DNA of 64,000 bases, taken from Hymenobacter jejuensis. Its GTDB lineage: Bacteria > Bacteroidota > Bacteroidia > Cytophagales > Hymenobacteraceae. The position numbers and the translations under genes are program-made. The stretch covers positions 4,526,001-4,590,000 of the forward strand of contig NZ_CP040896.1 of the NCBI RefSeq assembly GCF_006337165.1, in the 5' to 3' direction. Of the stretch, positions 1 through 7,533 are shown piece after piece. The notes beneath the pieces are model-generated. The model was not told the DNA's origin. It worked only from the letters and a program-made list of their open reading frames with translations, and made no database searches. How positions within the stretch are numbered: position 1 is the first letter of the stretch; each line of letters starts with the position of its first letter.

Positions 1-625
1 CTTCTACGTCGGCCAGGGTGGTCACGCCGCCGCTGGCCACGAGCTGCGCCTGGGGCACCCGCTGCCGCAATTGCTGGTAGGTGGCAAGGGCCGGGCCTTG
101 CAGCTTGCCGTCTTTGCTGACATCGGTACACACAAAGGTAGTGGCGCCGGCTGCGAGGTACTGCTCGATAAACTCTACCAGCGTGCGCTCACTCTGCTCG
201 GCCCAGGCGTTGATGGAAATGTGGTTGTCCCGAAAATCGGCCCCGATAAGGATGCGTTCGGCCCCGAACGTGCGCAGCCACTCTCCCACCGTGTCGGGCT
301 CGCGCACGGCAATGCTGCCGGCCGTGATCTGCGCCGCGCCCGCGTCGAAAGCCTGCCGCACCGCCGTGTTGCTTTGCAAACCGCCGCCAAAATCAATGGT
401 CAGCTGGGTGTGGCGGGCAATGCGCTCGAGCACCGGCAGATTGACCGGCTGCTTGGCCCGCGCCCCGTCGAGGTCGACGAGGTGCAACCGGCGCACGCCG
501 TGCTGCTCGAAGCGTTGCGCCACGGCCAGCGGATCCGAATCGTAGGTGGTTTGCTGGGCAAAGTCGCCTTCGGTGAGGCGCACGCACTGGCCGTTGATGA
601 GGTCAATGGCGGGGATGATTTCCAT
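1..625 (-). CDS. hisA: ProFAR isomerase HisA (3' end cut by window edge)
   Basis: TIM-barrel isomerase that converts ProFAR to PRFAR in histidine synthesis. Only the first 208 codons are in the window. The ATG at 625 gives MEIIPAIDLINGQCVRL with the catalytic Asp8 in PAIDL, a phosphate-binding FGGG at residues 79-82, and the second acidic motif TDVSKDG at 167-173. It starts 13 bp after the hisH stop, so the two are surely cotranscribed. It is the last of six his genes visible; hisF and hisI(E) are expected beyond the left edge (inference from usual operon order). The reading frame is intact up to the edge. Confidence 0.95.
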   Translation of the reverse strand, partial: MEIIPAIDLINGQCVRLTEGDFAQQTTYDSDPLAVAQRFEQHGVRRLHLVDLDGARAKQPVNLPVLERIARHTQLTIDFGGGLQSNTAVRQAFDAGAAQITAGSIAVREPDTVGEWLRTFGAERILIGADFRDNHISINAWAEQSERTLVEFIEQYLAAGATTFVCTDVSKDGKLQGPALATYQQLRQRVPQAQLVASGGVTTLADVE

Positions 626-638
626 AGGAGGAAGGCGG

Positions 639-1226
639 CTACAGGTTCAGGAAGTTTTCCAGGATGCGCGTGCCCACCGGGCCGCTCTTCTCGGTATGAA
701 ATTGCACGGCGTAAAAGTTGCGGTGCTGCACAGCCGCGCTAAACGGCGTCGGATACTCGCCTTCGGCAATGGTGTAGTCGCCGACCGGAGCGTAGTAGCT
801 GTGCACGAAGTACACGTAATCTTCGTCCTGCAGCCCGTCGAACAGCGGCGAACGGAGGCGGTGTAGGTTGTTCCACCCCATGTGCGGCACCTTGTAGGCT
901 TGGTCTTTGGGAAAGCGTTTTACCTCAAACGGCAGAATGCCCAACATGTCGGTGTCGTTTTCCTCGCTGTGCGTTCCCAGCAGTTGCATTCCCAAACATA
1001 TACCCAGAAAGGGCTGCGTCAGGGTAGGCAATAGTTGGTCGAGCCCTTGGGCACGCAGCTCGTGCATGGCCGAAGCTGCTTCGCCTTCTCCCGGAAACAG
1101 AATCTTATCGGCCCGCCGGATTGTGTCAGCATCGGCAGTAAGGGTAGCCCGCACGCCCAATCGCTCCAGTGCAAACAGGACCGATTGCACGTTGCCGCCT
1201 TTGTAATCAACTACCGCTATTTCCAT
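639..1226 (-). CDS. hisH: Imidazole glycerol phosphate synthase glutaminase subunit HisH
   Basis: Class I glutamine amidotransferase (195 aa, usual family size) that releases ammonia from glutamine and channels it to HisF to make imidazole glycerol phosphate and AICAR. The nucleophile is Cys77 in GICLGMQ; the His/Glu pair is H177 and E179 in FHTEKSG. The N-terminal VVDYKGGN and the FPGEGEA loop are family features. It lies between hisB (143 bp upstream, a gap holding a perfect 24-bp palindrome) and hisA (13 bp downstream). Its partner hisF is not in the window. Confidence 0.95.
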   Translation of the reverse strand: MEIAVVDYKGGNVQSVLFALERLGVRATLTADADTIRRADKILFPGEGEAASAMHELRAQGLDQLLPTLTQPFLGICLGMQLLGTHSEENDTDMLGILPFEVKRFPKDQAYKVPHMGWNNLHRLRSPLFDGLQDEDYVYFVHSYYAPVGDYTIAEGEYPTPFSAAVQHRNFYAVQFHTEKSGPVGTRILENFLNL

Positions 1227-1341
1227 TTGAATAAATATGTTTATTACTCATTTGTTTATACAAAGACGTTCCTTCAGGCATGCCTCTTCGTCAAGATTCA
1301 AGATACAGAAGGTGGCGTTATTTCCAGCCAGCCAACCCTTT

Positions 1342-1365
1342 ATCCAAATGTTTAAACATTTGGAT
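1342..1365. repeat. Perfect 24-bp palindrome between hisB and hisH
   Basis: Half-site ATCCAAATGTTT followed directly by its reverse complement AAACATTTGGAT, with no spacer. It starts 5 bp downstream of the hisB stop inside the his operon. It has no T-run, so it is not an obvious terminator; it could be an operator, an mRNA-processing hairpin or a repeat remnant. Confidence 0.8.
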
Positions 1366-1369
1366 ACCC

Positions 1370-2470
1370 TTACAACACCCCTTTCGTGCTCGGAATTTCC
1401 ATCTTATTGGCATCCCTCACCAGCGCCATTTTAATGGCTTTGGCAACGGCTTTAAAGATGGCTTCGATCTTGTGGTGCTCGTTCTGCCCTTCACATTTGA
1501 TGTTGAGATTGCAGCGAGCAGCGTCGGAAAAGCTCTTGAAAAAATGGTAGAACATTTCGGTCGGCATATCTCCAATTCGCTCGCGTTTGAACTCGGCGTC
1601 CCACACCAGCCACGGCCGACCCGAAAAGTCTATGGCTGCTTGTGCCAACACGTCGTCCATGGGGAGTACAAAACCGTAGCGCGATAAACCCCGCTTATCC
1701 CCGACCGCTTGGGCAAATGCTTCGCCCAAGGCAATCGCGGTGTCCTCGATGGTGTGGTGCTCGTCGATGTGCAGGTCGCCTTGCACCGTGATGTTCATGT
1801 CGACGCCCGAGTGCTTGCTGAGTTGGTCGAGCATGTGGTCGAAGAAACCCAGGCCAGTGTGCATCTGGGGGCGGCCTTGTCCATCAAGGTTGAGTTCGAT
1901 GCGGATTTTGGTTTCGTTCGTGTCGCGCTGCACCACGGCCTTACGGGCAGGCAAACGCAGGAACTGATAGATCGCTTCCCAACTGGTTGTAGTCAGGGCG
2001 GCGCGCTCGTCAGCCTCCTCCCGAATCAGGATGGATTGACACCCTAGGTTCTGGGCCAACTCCACGTCGGTGAGCCGGTCGCCGATTACGAAGGAGTTCG
2101 GTAAGTCGTAGCCGTTGGCCGGATCGAGGTACTCGGCCAGCATGCCAATGTCGGGCTTGCGCGTTGGGAGGTTTTCGTGCGGAAAGCTGCGGTCGATGTG
2201 CTCGCGCGCAAACTCCACTCCTTCGCCGCGCAGAATGTCGTACATCAAATTATGCGCGGGCCAAAAGGTAGGCTCCGGGAAGCTGTCGGTACCGAGGCCA
2301 TCCTGGTTGCTTACCAATACCAACTCGTAGTCGAGCTCGCGGGCAATCCGGGCCAGGCCCGTGATGCTGCCCGGCACAAACTGAAATTTCTCCAGGCTGT
2401 CGACTTGCTGACTCGGCTGCGGCTCGACGAGGATGGTGCCGTCGCGATCTATAAAGAGAACTTTTTTCAT
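1370..2470 (-). CDS. hisB: Bifunctional histidinol-phosphatase / imidazoleglycerol-phosphate dehydratase HisB
   Basis: Fusion enzyme (366 aa) for two histidine steps, as in enterobacteria and many Bacteroidota. The N-terminal ~165 residues are a HAD phosphatase with the DxDGT motif (D8, D10 in FIDRDGT) and VSNQDGLG. The C-terminal half is IGP dehydratase with the metal-binding motifs DEHHTIEDT and NEHHKIEA. I start it at the ATG at 2470 (MKKVLFIDRDGT) because that is where HAD homology begins; an in-frame start at 2521 would add 17 non-conserved residues. It lies 104 bp downstream of hisC in the his operon. Confidence 0.95.
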   Translation of the reverse strand: MKKVLFIDRDGTILVEPQPSQQVDSLEKFQFVPGSITGLARIARELDYELVLVSNQDGLGTDSFPEPTFWPAHNLMYDILRGEGVEFAREHIDRSFPHENLPTRKPDIGMLAEYLDPANGYDLPNSFVIGDRLTDVELAQNLGCQSILIREEADERAALTTTSWEAIYQFLRLPARKAVVQRDTNETKIRIELNLDGQGRPQMHTGLGFFDHMLDQLSKHSGVDMNITVQGDLHIDEHHTIEDTAIALGEAFAQAVGDKRGLSRYGFVLPMDDVLAQAAIDFSGRPWLVWDAEFKRERIGDMPTEMFYHFFKSFSDAARCNLNIKCEGQNEHHKIEAIFKAVAKAIKMALVRDANKMEIPSTKGVL

Positions 2471-2574
2471 GGGGTAAAGTAGCGCAGGCCTAGCGTGCGC
2501 AGTCAAGGAGAAAAAACTCAAGCGGGTCCGTCTGTCCGGCTTTGCGCATCAAAGATCGCGCGCAGCTGACAAAA

Positions 2575-3630
2575 CTAGGATGGCCGGTATTCTTGCAACG
2601 CCTCAAGCAGTTGCTCGTTTTCTTCGGGCGTGCCCACCGTTAGCCGGAGCGTGCCGGCACACCCTGGCTGGGTAGTCCGGTTGCGGACCACGATGCCTTT
2701 GCCCAGCAAGTAGTTGTACACCGCGGTCGCATCGGGTTTGAACCTGGTCAGCAGGAAGTTGGCATCCGAAGGAAACACATGCTCGACGATGGGCACGGCG
2801 GGCAGGCGCTCAGCCAGCCACGCACGGCCGCGGAGCAGCGTGTGGCGCAATTCCTCAAAATGCGCAGCCGCTTGCAAGGCCTGCAAGGCATGCCGCTGGG
2901 TTACTTCCGACACGTTGTAGGGCGGCTTGATTTTGTTGAGGTAGCCAATGATTTCCGGCGAGGCGAAAGCCATACCCAGGCGCAGCCCCGCCAGGCCCCA
3001 GGCCTTGGAAAACGTTTGGAGCACCACCAGGTTCGGGAATTCCGCCAGGCGAGTCGTCCAGCTCGGGGCGTCGGCGAAATCGGCGTATGCTTCGTCCACG
3101 ATTACCAGGCCGCGAAAGCCGCGCAGAATTTGCTCTACAGCATCGGCGTGCAGCAGGTTGCCGGTAGGGTTATTAGGCGAGCACAGAAAGACCAATTTTG
3201 CCTCTGACGCAAGTATCTGATTAACAGAATCTTGTGAAATTTGAAAATCAGCGGTCAGCGCAATGCGCTCGATGCCTACATCATTGAGGTTGGCGGCCAC
3301 TTCGTACATGCCGTAGGTCGGCGGCAGAATCAGGATGTGGTCGTGGCCGGGTACGCAGGTCAGGCGCACCAACAGGTCGATGGCTTCGTCGGAGCCGTTG
3401 CCCAGAAAAATCTGTTCCGCGGCCACGCCCTTCAGCGGCGCGAGGGCCTGCTTTACCTCGCGCTGCAAGGGATCGGGGTAGCGGTTGAACTGGCTTGGGC
3501 CGGCCGAACCGAGGCTGTTTTCGTTCGCGTCGAGCATGACGCGCGCCTCGCCCTGAAACTCGTCGCGGGCCGACGAGTAAGGTTTCATAGCCCGGATGTT
3601 GGGCCGCACGAGGCTTTCTAGCTTGAACAT
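2575..3630 (-). CDS. hisC: Histidinol-phosphate aminotransferase HisC
   Basis: PLP-dependent fold-type I aminotransferase (351 aa) converting imidazole acetol phosphate to histidinol phosphate. Visible motifs are YPDP, LGNGSDE (71-81), CSPNNPTGN (150-158), VDEAYADF and the PLP lysine K209 in TFSKAWGLAGLRLG. It lies 91 bp after hisD. Residues about 128-145 (DFQISQDSVNQILASEA) use AT-rich codons unlike the rest of the gene and carry a copy of the 23-bp palindrome family found between genes here; the frame stays open and the conserved motifs are intact. Confidence 0.96.
   Translation of the reverse strand: MFKLESLVRPNIRAMKPYSSARDEFQGEARVMLDANENSLGSAGPSQFNRYPDPLQREVKQALAPLKGVAAEQIFLGNGSDEAIDLLVRLTCVPGHDHILILPPTYGMYEVAANLNDVGIERIALTADFQISQDSVNQILASEAKLVFLCSPNNPTGNLLHADAVEQILRGFRGLVIVDEAYADFADAPSWTTRLAEFPNLVVLQTFSKAWGLAGLRLGMAFASPEIIGYLNKIKPPYNVSEVTQRHALQALQAAAHFEELRHTLLRGRAWLAERLPAVPIVEHVFPSDANFLLTRFKPDATAVYNYLLGKGIVVRNRTTQPGCAGTLRLTVGTPEENEQLLEALQEYRPS
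3211..3233. repeat. 23-bp AT-rich palindrome family copy inside hisC
   Basis: AAGTATCTGA-TTA-ACAGAATCTT, a degenerate match to the dispersed motif (half-sites AA[GC]TATTTGA / TCAAATA[GC]TT). It lies inside the hisC coding region, in a patch of rare AT-rich codons. Confidence 0.55.
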
Positions 3631-3721
3631 AAATCGCGATTTGACGCTGATAAGAATGATTTCGCGGCCTCTTGCCGCAGCGCTTGGCTACTCCTTATTA
3701 TAAGGTACCCAAAGCGTGAGC

Positions 3722-5017
3722 TTATTCTGCCGCCGACAAGGCTTCCAGCCGCAGGGTCACGGCGCGGGCGTGGGCACGCAGCCCTTCGGCTTCGGCCATC
3801 GTTTCGACTACTGGGCCCACGTGGTGCAGGCCTTCGGCGGAGATGCGCTGGAAGGTAATTTTCTTCAGAAACGAATCGAGCGATACGCCGCTGTAGTTGC
3901 GGGCGTAGCCGTTGGTGGGCAGCGTGTGGTTGGTGCCGGAGGCATAATCGCCGGCGGCTTCGGGCGTGTAGTGCCCCAGAAACACGGAGCCTGCGCTGGT
4001 GACGCCGGCCGCAAGCTCTTCGGGGTTGCGCACGGCCAGAATCAGGTGCTCGGGGGCGTATTGGTTCGAGAAAAACAGCATTTCTTCCGGCGTCCGCAGC
4101 AAAATCGCCCGGCTCTCGCGCAAGGCTAGCGTAGCCACTGCTTGCCGCGGCAGTTCCAACAATTGCCGATCAACTTCTTCTTTGACTTGCAGCAGCAACT
4201 CAAAAGAATCCGTCAGCACCACCACCTGCGAATCGGGGCCGTGCTCAGCTTGCGACAGCAAATCGGCCGCCACGAACGCCGGGTTCGCCGTGTTGTCGGC
4301 AATGACCAATACTTCCGACGGTCCGGCCGGCAAGTCAATAGCTACGCCGCGCTGGGCGGCCAACTGCTTGGCCGCCGTGACGTAGCGGTTGCCGGGACCG
4401 AAAATTTTATCCACAGCCGGCACGCTGTCGGTGCCGCCGGCCAGCGCGGCCACGGCCTGCGCCCCCCCCGCCTTGATTATGGTGGCGATGCCGAGCAGTT
4501 GAGCCGTAAACAAAATCACGGGGTTCACCGAGCCATCCGGGCTTGGCGGCGTGCACAACACGATTTCCGGACAAGCCGCCAACCGCGCCGGCACGCCCAG
4601 CATTAACAAGGTGCTGAACAACGGCGCCGAACCACCCGGAATGTACAAACCCACGCGCTGCACCGGCACCGCCTTGCGCCAGCACACCACCCCAGGCATC
4701 GTTTCCACGCGCTTTTCTTCCTCGCGCTGGCTGGCATGAAACTTCCACAGATTGGCGTGGGCCTGCCGGATGGCGGTCTGCAATTCGGCGGGCACCTGCG
4801 AAATCGACGCGGCCAGCTCTTCGGGCGTCACGCGCAGTTGCGTCAGCGTGGCCTTGTCGAGCTCGGCGGCGTAGTCGAACAGCGCGGCATCGCCCCGGGC
4901 GCGCACGTCGTCGAAAATCTGGCGCACGCGCTGCTCCACCTGCTGGGCTTCGGCGGCGGCCGGCCGCTGTTGCAACGCGGCCCATTCGCTCAGGCTGGGA
5001 TATTGAATGATTTGCAT
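3722..5017 (-). CDS. hisD: Histidinol dehydrogenase HisD
   Basis: Zn-dependent NAD+ dehydrogenase (431 aa) oxidising histidinol to histidine in two steps. Family signatures present: PGGSAPLFSTLLMLGVPA, PGNRYVTAAK, PAGPSEVLVIAD, the zinc/catalytic SQAEHGPDSQ, and GHYTPEAAGDYASGTNHTLP. I prefer the ATG at 5017 (MQIIQYPS); an ATG five codons upstream (5032) is also possible. It is second in the his operon, separated from hisG by about 110 bp of AT-rich DNA that contains a 23-bp palindrome copy. Confidence 0.96.
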   Translation of the reverse strand: MQIIQYPSLSEWAALQQRPAAAEAQQVEQRVRQIFDDVRARGDAALFDYAAELDKATLTQLRVTPEELAASISQVPAELQTAIRQAHANLWKFHASQREEEKRVETMPGVVCWRKAVPVQRVGLYIPGGSAPLFSTLLMLGVPARLAACPEIVLCTPPSPDGSVNPVILFTAQLLGIATIIKAGGAQAVAALAGGTDSVPAVDKIFGPGNRYVTAAKQLAAQRGVAIDLPAGPSEVLVIADNTANPAFVAADLLSQAEHGPDSQVVVLTDSFELLLQVKEEVDRQLLELPRQAVATLALRESRAILLRTPEEMLFFSNQYAPEHLILAVRNPEELAAGVTSAGSVFLGHYTPEAAGDYASGTNHTLPTNGYARNYSGVSLDSFLKKITFQRISAEGLHHVGPVVETMAEAEGLRAHARAVTLRLEALSAAE

Positions 5018-5070
5018 AGGGTTGGCTATCAAACGGTTAAGCAGTTAAAAGCAAACAAGAAGCTATTTAT

Positions 5071-5093
5071 AACCACTTAACAATCAAGCACTT
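5071..5093. repeat. 23-bp palindrome family copy between hisG and hisD
   Basis: AACCACTTAA-CAA-TCAAGCACTT, a degenerate member of the dispersed AT-rich family, in the untranslated hisG-hisD spacer. Confidence 0.45.
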
Positions 5094-5126
5094 ATTAAAA
5101 CAAGGCAAACGAGGTCGAAGCTGTCC

Positions 5127-5978
5127 TTAGCTGATCATTTTCTCGATCGGGAGCACCAGAATGCCTTCGGCGCCCACGGCCTTGAGCTGGCCCGTGATGT
5201 GCCAGAAATCGTCTTCGTTCACCACCGACTGCACCGACACCCAGCCTTCTTCTGCTAGCGGCGTCACCGTGGGCGACTTGATGCCGGGCAGCAGCGCCCG
5301 CACCGCGTCGAGTGAGGCGGCAGGGGCATTGAGCAAAATGTATTTATTGCGGCGGGCGCGGCGCACGGCCTGCATCCGGAAGCGCAACTGCTCCAGGATT
5401 TCCTGCTTTTCGGCGCTCAGGTTTTGGTTGGCAATCAGGACGGCTTCCGAGCGAAACACCGTTTCGACTTCGCGCAGGCCGTTGCCCAGCAACGTGGAGC
5501 CCGACGAAACGATGTCGCAGATGGCGTCGGCCAGCCCAATGCTAGGGGCTATTTCCACCGATCCGCTGATTGTGTGCAGCTGCGCCTGTACGCCCTGCCC
5601 GGCCAGGTAACGGCCCAGAATTTCGGGGTACGAAGTGGCGATGTTTTTGTCCTGCAGATCGGCCACGGAGGCGTAGGCCACCGACCGCGGCACGGCCAAC
5701 GACAGGCGGCATTTGCTGAAGCCCAACGTTTCGACCTCTAGGGCCGGAAATCCGGCCTCGACCAATACGTTCTGCCCCACAATACCCAGGTCGGCAACGC
5801 CGTCTTGCACGTAGCCCGGAATGTCGTCGTCGCGCAGAAACAGGATTTCGAGCGGAAAATTGGTGGCTTCGGTTTTGAGCTTGTAGGTGCTGCTGACAAA
5901 GGAAATGCCGCACTCCCGGATCAGGTTCAGCGAGTCTTCGCTCAAACGGCCCGATTTCTGGATGGCCAGACGAATCAT
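5127..5978 (-). CDS. hisG: ATP phosphoribosyltransferase HisG, long form
   Basis: First, committed and feedback-controlled step of histidine synthesis: ATP + PRPP to phosphoribosyl-ATP. The 283-aa length is that of the long (HisG_L) form with a C-terminal ACT-like regulatory domain, which does not need HisZ. Visible features are the IQKSGRLSEDSL start, RDDDIPGYVQDGVADLGIVG, the PRPP-binding stretch DIVSSGSTLLGNGL, and the C-terminal ALLPGIKSPTVTPL. It is the first structural gene; about 200 nt of untranslated leader with an attenuator lies between the leader peptide and this ATG. Confidence 0.96.
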   Translation of the reverse strand: MIRLAIQKSGRLSEDSLNLIRECGISFVSSTYKLKTEATNFPLEILFLRDDDIPGYVQDGVADLGIVGQNVLVEAGFPALEVETLGFSKCRLSLAVPRSVAYASVADLQDKNIATSYPEILGRYLAGQGVQAQLHTISGSVEIAPSIGLADAICDIVSSGSTLLGNGLREVETVFRSEAVLIANQNLSAEKQEILEQLRFRMQAVRRARRNKYILLNAPAASLDAVRALLPGIKSPTVTPLAEEGWVSVQSVVNEDDFWHITGQLKAVGAEGILVLPIEKMIS

Positions 5979-6008
5979 GCTATGGAAATTAAAAGGATAA
6001 AAGCGGAG

Positions 6009-6158
6009 GGAAAACTCGGGCGGAGCAGCTGGCTTCAGCGACTGCCCCGGAAAGGCTTACGGAAAACCCGACCCCTTCGCCGCGTCGCACAGGCAACAAG
6101 CAGCGGAGCCGCCTGGTTTGGGCGGCCGGGGAGCCAAAGCGGCTCGCCCCACGGGGTC
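6009..6158 (-). promoter_or_regulatory. Putative his attenuator (competing hairpins)
   Basis: On the minus strand, downstream of the His-rich leader peptide, segments can pair in exclusive ways. Hairpin A joins 6141-6150 with 6128-6135 (GGGGCGAGCC/GGCTCCCC). Hairpin B joins 6121-6126 with 6108-6113 (GCCGCC/GGCGGC). Alternatively 6140-6148 pairs with 6103-6112, breaking both. A long-range GACCCC/GGGGTC pair (6153-6158 with 6070-6075) is followed by GGGTTTTCC, and 6018-6048 forms GGGGC...GCCC followed by GAGTTTT. Which hairpin terminates is inference; the complementarity is seen directly. Confidence 0.6.
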
Positions 6159-6178
6159 AATATGCGTGTATCATTCCT

Positions 6179-6220
6179 CTAGCAAGAGGAATGGTGCCCG
6201 TGCTGATGAGGATGCGCCAT
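6179..6220 (-). CDS. hisL: Histidine operon leader peptide
   Basis: A 13-codon ORF, MAHPHQHGHHSSC, with five His codons in residues 3-10. It lies upstream of hisG and downstream of a TAnnTTTG promoter box. His-rich leader peptides cause ribosome stalling when charged tRNA-His is scarce and so set the fold of the downstream attenuator; that mechanism is established in enterobacteria. Both the position and the composition argue strongly that this is one. It is not a conserved protein and should have no function beyond translation itself. Confidence 0.85.
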   Translation of the reverse strand: MAHPHQHGHHSSC

Positions 6221-6320
6221 GCGCAGCTCCGAGGCGGCAACGCCCACAACGGGGGCGGCGGCCAATGGGCGGAGGTGGCAGAAGACGGGCGCGGCAGCGA
6301 GCATAGCGTAGAATTCAGGG

Positions 6321-6328
6321 CAAAAGTA
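6321..6328 (-). promoter_or_regulatory. his operon promoter, -7 box
   Basis: Minus-strand TACTTTTG matches the Bacteroidota -7 consensus TAnnTTTG and lies about 100 nt upstream of the leader-peptide ATG. An 8-bp perfect hairpin (AACTTTTT/AAAAAGTT, 6350-6369) sits where the -33 region would be. Confidence 0.6.
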
Positions 6329-6349
6329 AGAGCGCCAGCGACGTAAGAA

Positions 6350-6369
6350 AACTTTTTCCGCAAAAAGTT
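6350..6369. repeat. Inverted repeat at the his promoter -33 region
   Basis: AACTTTTT, 4-bp spacer, AAAAAGTT: a perfect 8-bp inverted repeat 21-41 bp upstream of the -7 box. It could be an operator or an mRNA-less structural feature; no binding protein is known from the sequence. Confidence 0.5.
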
Positions 6370-6453
6370 GTGGCTCTCGCGTCATTGAACCTCTTTGAGA
6401 TGCAGTAGCAACCCGCAGCCGTGCGGCTTTGTTTAAGCAAACGCATTATCCAC

Positions 6454-6476
6454 AAGTATTTCATAATCAAACAATT
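6454..6476. repeat. 23-bp palindrome family copy
   Basis: AAGTATTTCA-TAA-TCAAACAATT, between hisL and the dNMP kinase gene; good match in the left half-site and centre. Confidence 0.5.
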
Positions 6477-6749
6477 ACAAATTACACCAACAAAGAATCG
6501 CTTTGACATCGCCAGGAAAGGACACGAGTTGGCCACTCCGTCAGAAAATTTCGTTGCTTTTCAGCGGACTTGCGCCTGTACTTTGTGCTCCCTTAAAACG
6601 GTGTAGGGCCTGGCCGATTCGAAATTGAAAGTTTTTGCTACTCCCTATTCCGACTTTAGGCACCCTATACTATAAGGTATAAGTACTGGCCCACGGGCCG
6701 GGCTTTGCCCGGCGCCCGGCGCCGGTTCTCTCGCTCATTTTTCTTGTGT

Positions 6750-7301
6750 ATGATTCGATTACTTGGGCTTTCGGGCCGCCGCGGCAGCGGCAAAGACACC
6801 GTGGCACGCTTGCTCCAGCAACTCCAACCCGAGCGGCAGTGGCAGACGCGCTCCTTCGGCGACGCCATCAAAGCAGTGTGCGCGGCCCTGGCCGGCGAAG
6901 ACGTGGCGCCCTATTACGAGCAGCCGGGCAAAGCCGAGTTGCTGCCCGTGTTCGGTCGGACGCGCGGCGAAATGCTGCAGCAAGTTGGACAAGCCCTGCG
7001 CGTGTGGGAGCCCGAAATCTGGGTGAAAGCTTTTTTTGCCAACTTGCCCGCCGAGGGGTTTGTGCTGGTGCCCGACGTGCGCTTCCCCAGCGAAGCCGAC
7101 CGCATCCGCGAGCGCGGCGGCCTGATGCTGCGCGTGGAAGGCGACCCGCTCGGCCAGCGCGGCGACGGCACCCGCGACGACGCGCACCCCAGCGAAACCT
7201 CCCTCGACGATTATCCGCATTTTGCCGCCGTGCTCCACAACACCGGTTCACTCACCGACCTGCAAACGCAGGTGCAGCAGCTGTTGCCTGCCTTGTCATA
7301 A
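6750..7301 (+). CDS. Deoxynucleoside monophosphate kinase-like P-loop protein
   Basis: A 183-aa P-loop NTPase. Residues 6-14 form the Walker A motif (GLSGRRGSGKDT), and the VPDVRFPSEAD stretch near residue 110 resembles the conserved DVRFxNE motif of the phage T4 gp1 family of dNMP kinases. The likely reaction is ATP-dependent phosphorylation of dNMPs, but substrate cannot be read from the sequence. I start it at the ATG at 6750, where the P-loop strand begins; an in-frame start at 6705 would add 15 basic residues. It is a lone gene with a strong terminator 90 bp downstream. Such kinases are frequent in phages, but base composition here matches the neighbours. Confidence 0.7.
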   Translation: MIRLLGLSGRRGSGKDTVARLLQQLQPERQWQTRSFGDAIKAVCAALAGEDVAPYYEQPGKAELLPVFGRTRGEMLQQVGQALRVWEPEIWVKAFFANLPAEGFVLVPDVRFPSEADRIRERGGLMLRVEGDPLGQRGDGTRDDAHPSETSLDDYPHFAAVLHNTGSLTDLQTQVQQLLPALS

Positions 7302-7390
7302 GCATTTCCCGGTGATCGTGTGGTGGGCTTGCAGCGTGCACGGCTACCGTTATGGAAAACCAACCCTACCAAAATGGAAGGGTACCTTAC

Positions 7391-7426
7391 CCCGCCCGGT
7401 GCTACACCGGGCGGGTTTTTATTTTT
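7391..7426 (+). terminator. Intrinsic terminator after the dNMP kinase gene
   Basis: Perfect 10-bp GC stem CCCGCCCGGT/ACCGGGCGGG with a 5-nt loop, followed by TTTTTATTTTT. Confidence 0.92.
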
Positions 7427-7533
7427 AATCAGCTGGTAATCAACACTATATAATAAAACCAAAAGCATATATCCGGGAACGGCATTGGTCTTGGCTTTAG
7501 GCTCACGTCACCAACCACCAAGCTGCCCCGATC

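Larger units (their letters stand above)
6221..6749. other. Divergent intergenic region, hisL to dNMP kinase
   Basis: Holds the his promoter, a 23-bp palindrome copy (6454-6476), a possible plus-strand promoter (TTG at 6554 and TACTTTG at 6579-6585) and GC hairpins just before the kinase gene, e.g. GCCGGGC/GCCCGGC at 6697-6713. No protein gene is supported. Confidence 0.6.

Noticed and set aside
6750..7301. dNMP kinase-like gene as sign of a prophage
   Set aside because: No neighbouring phage structural, integrase or lysis genes and no compositional break.
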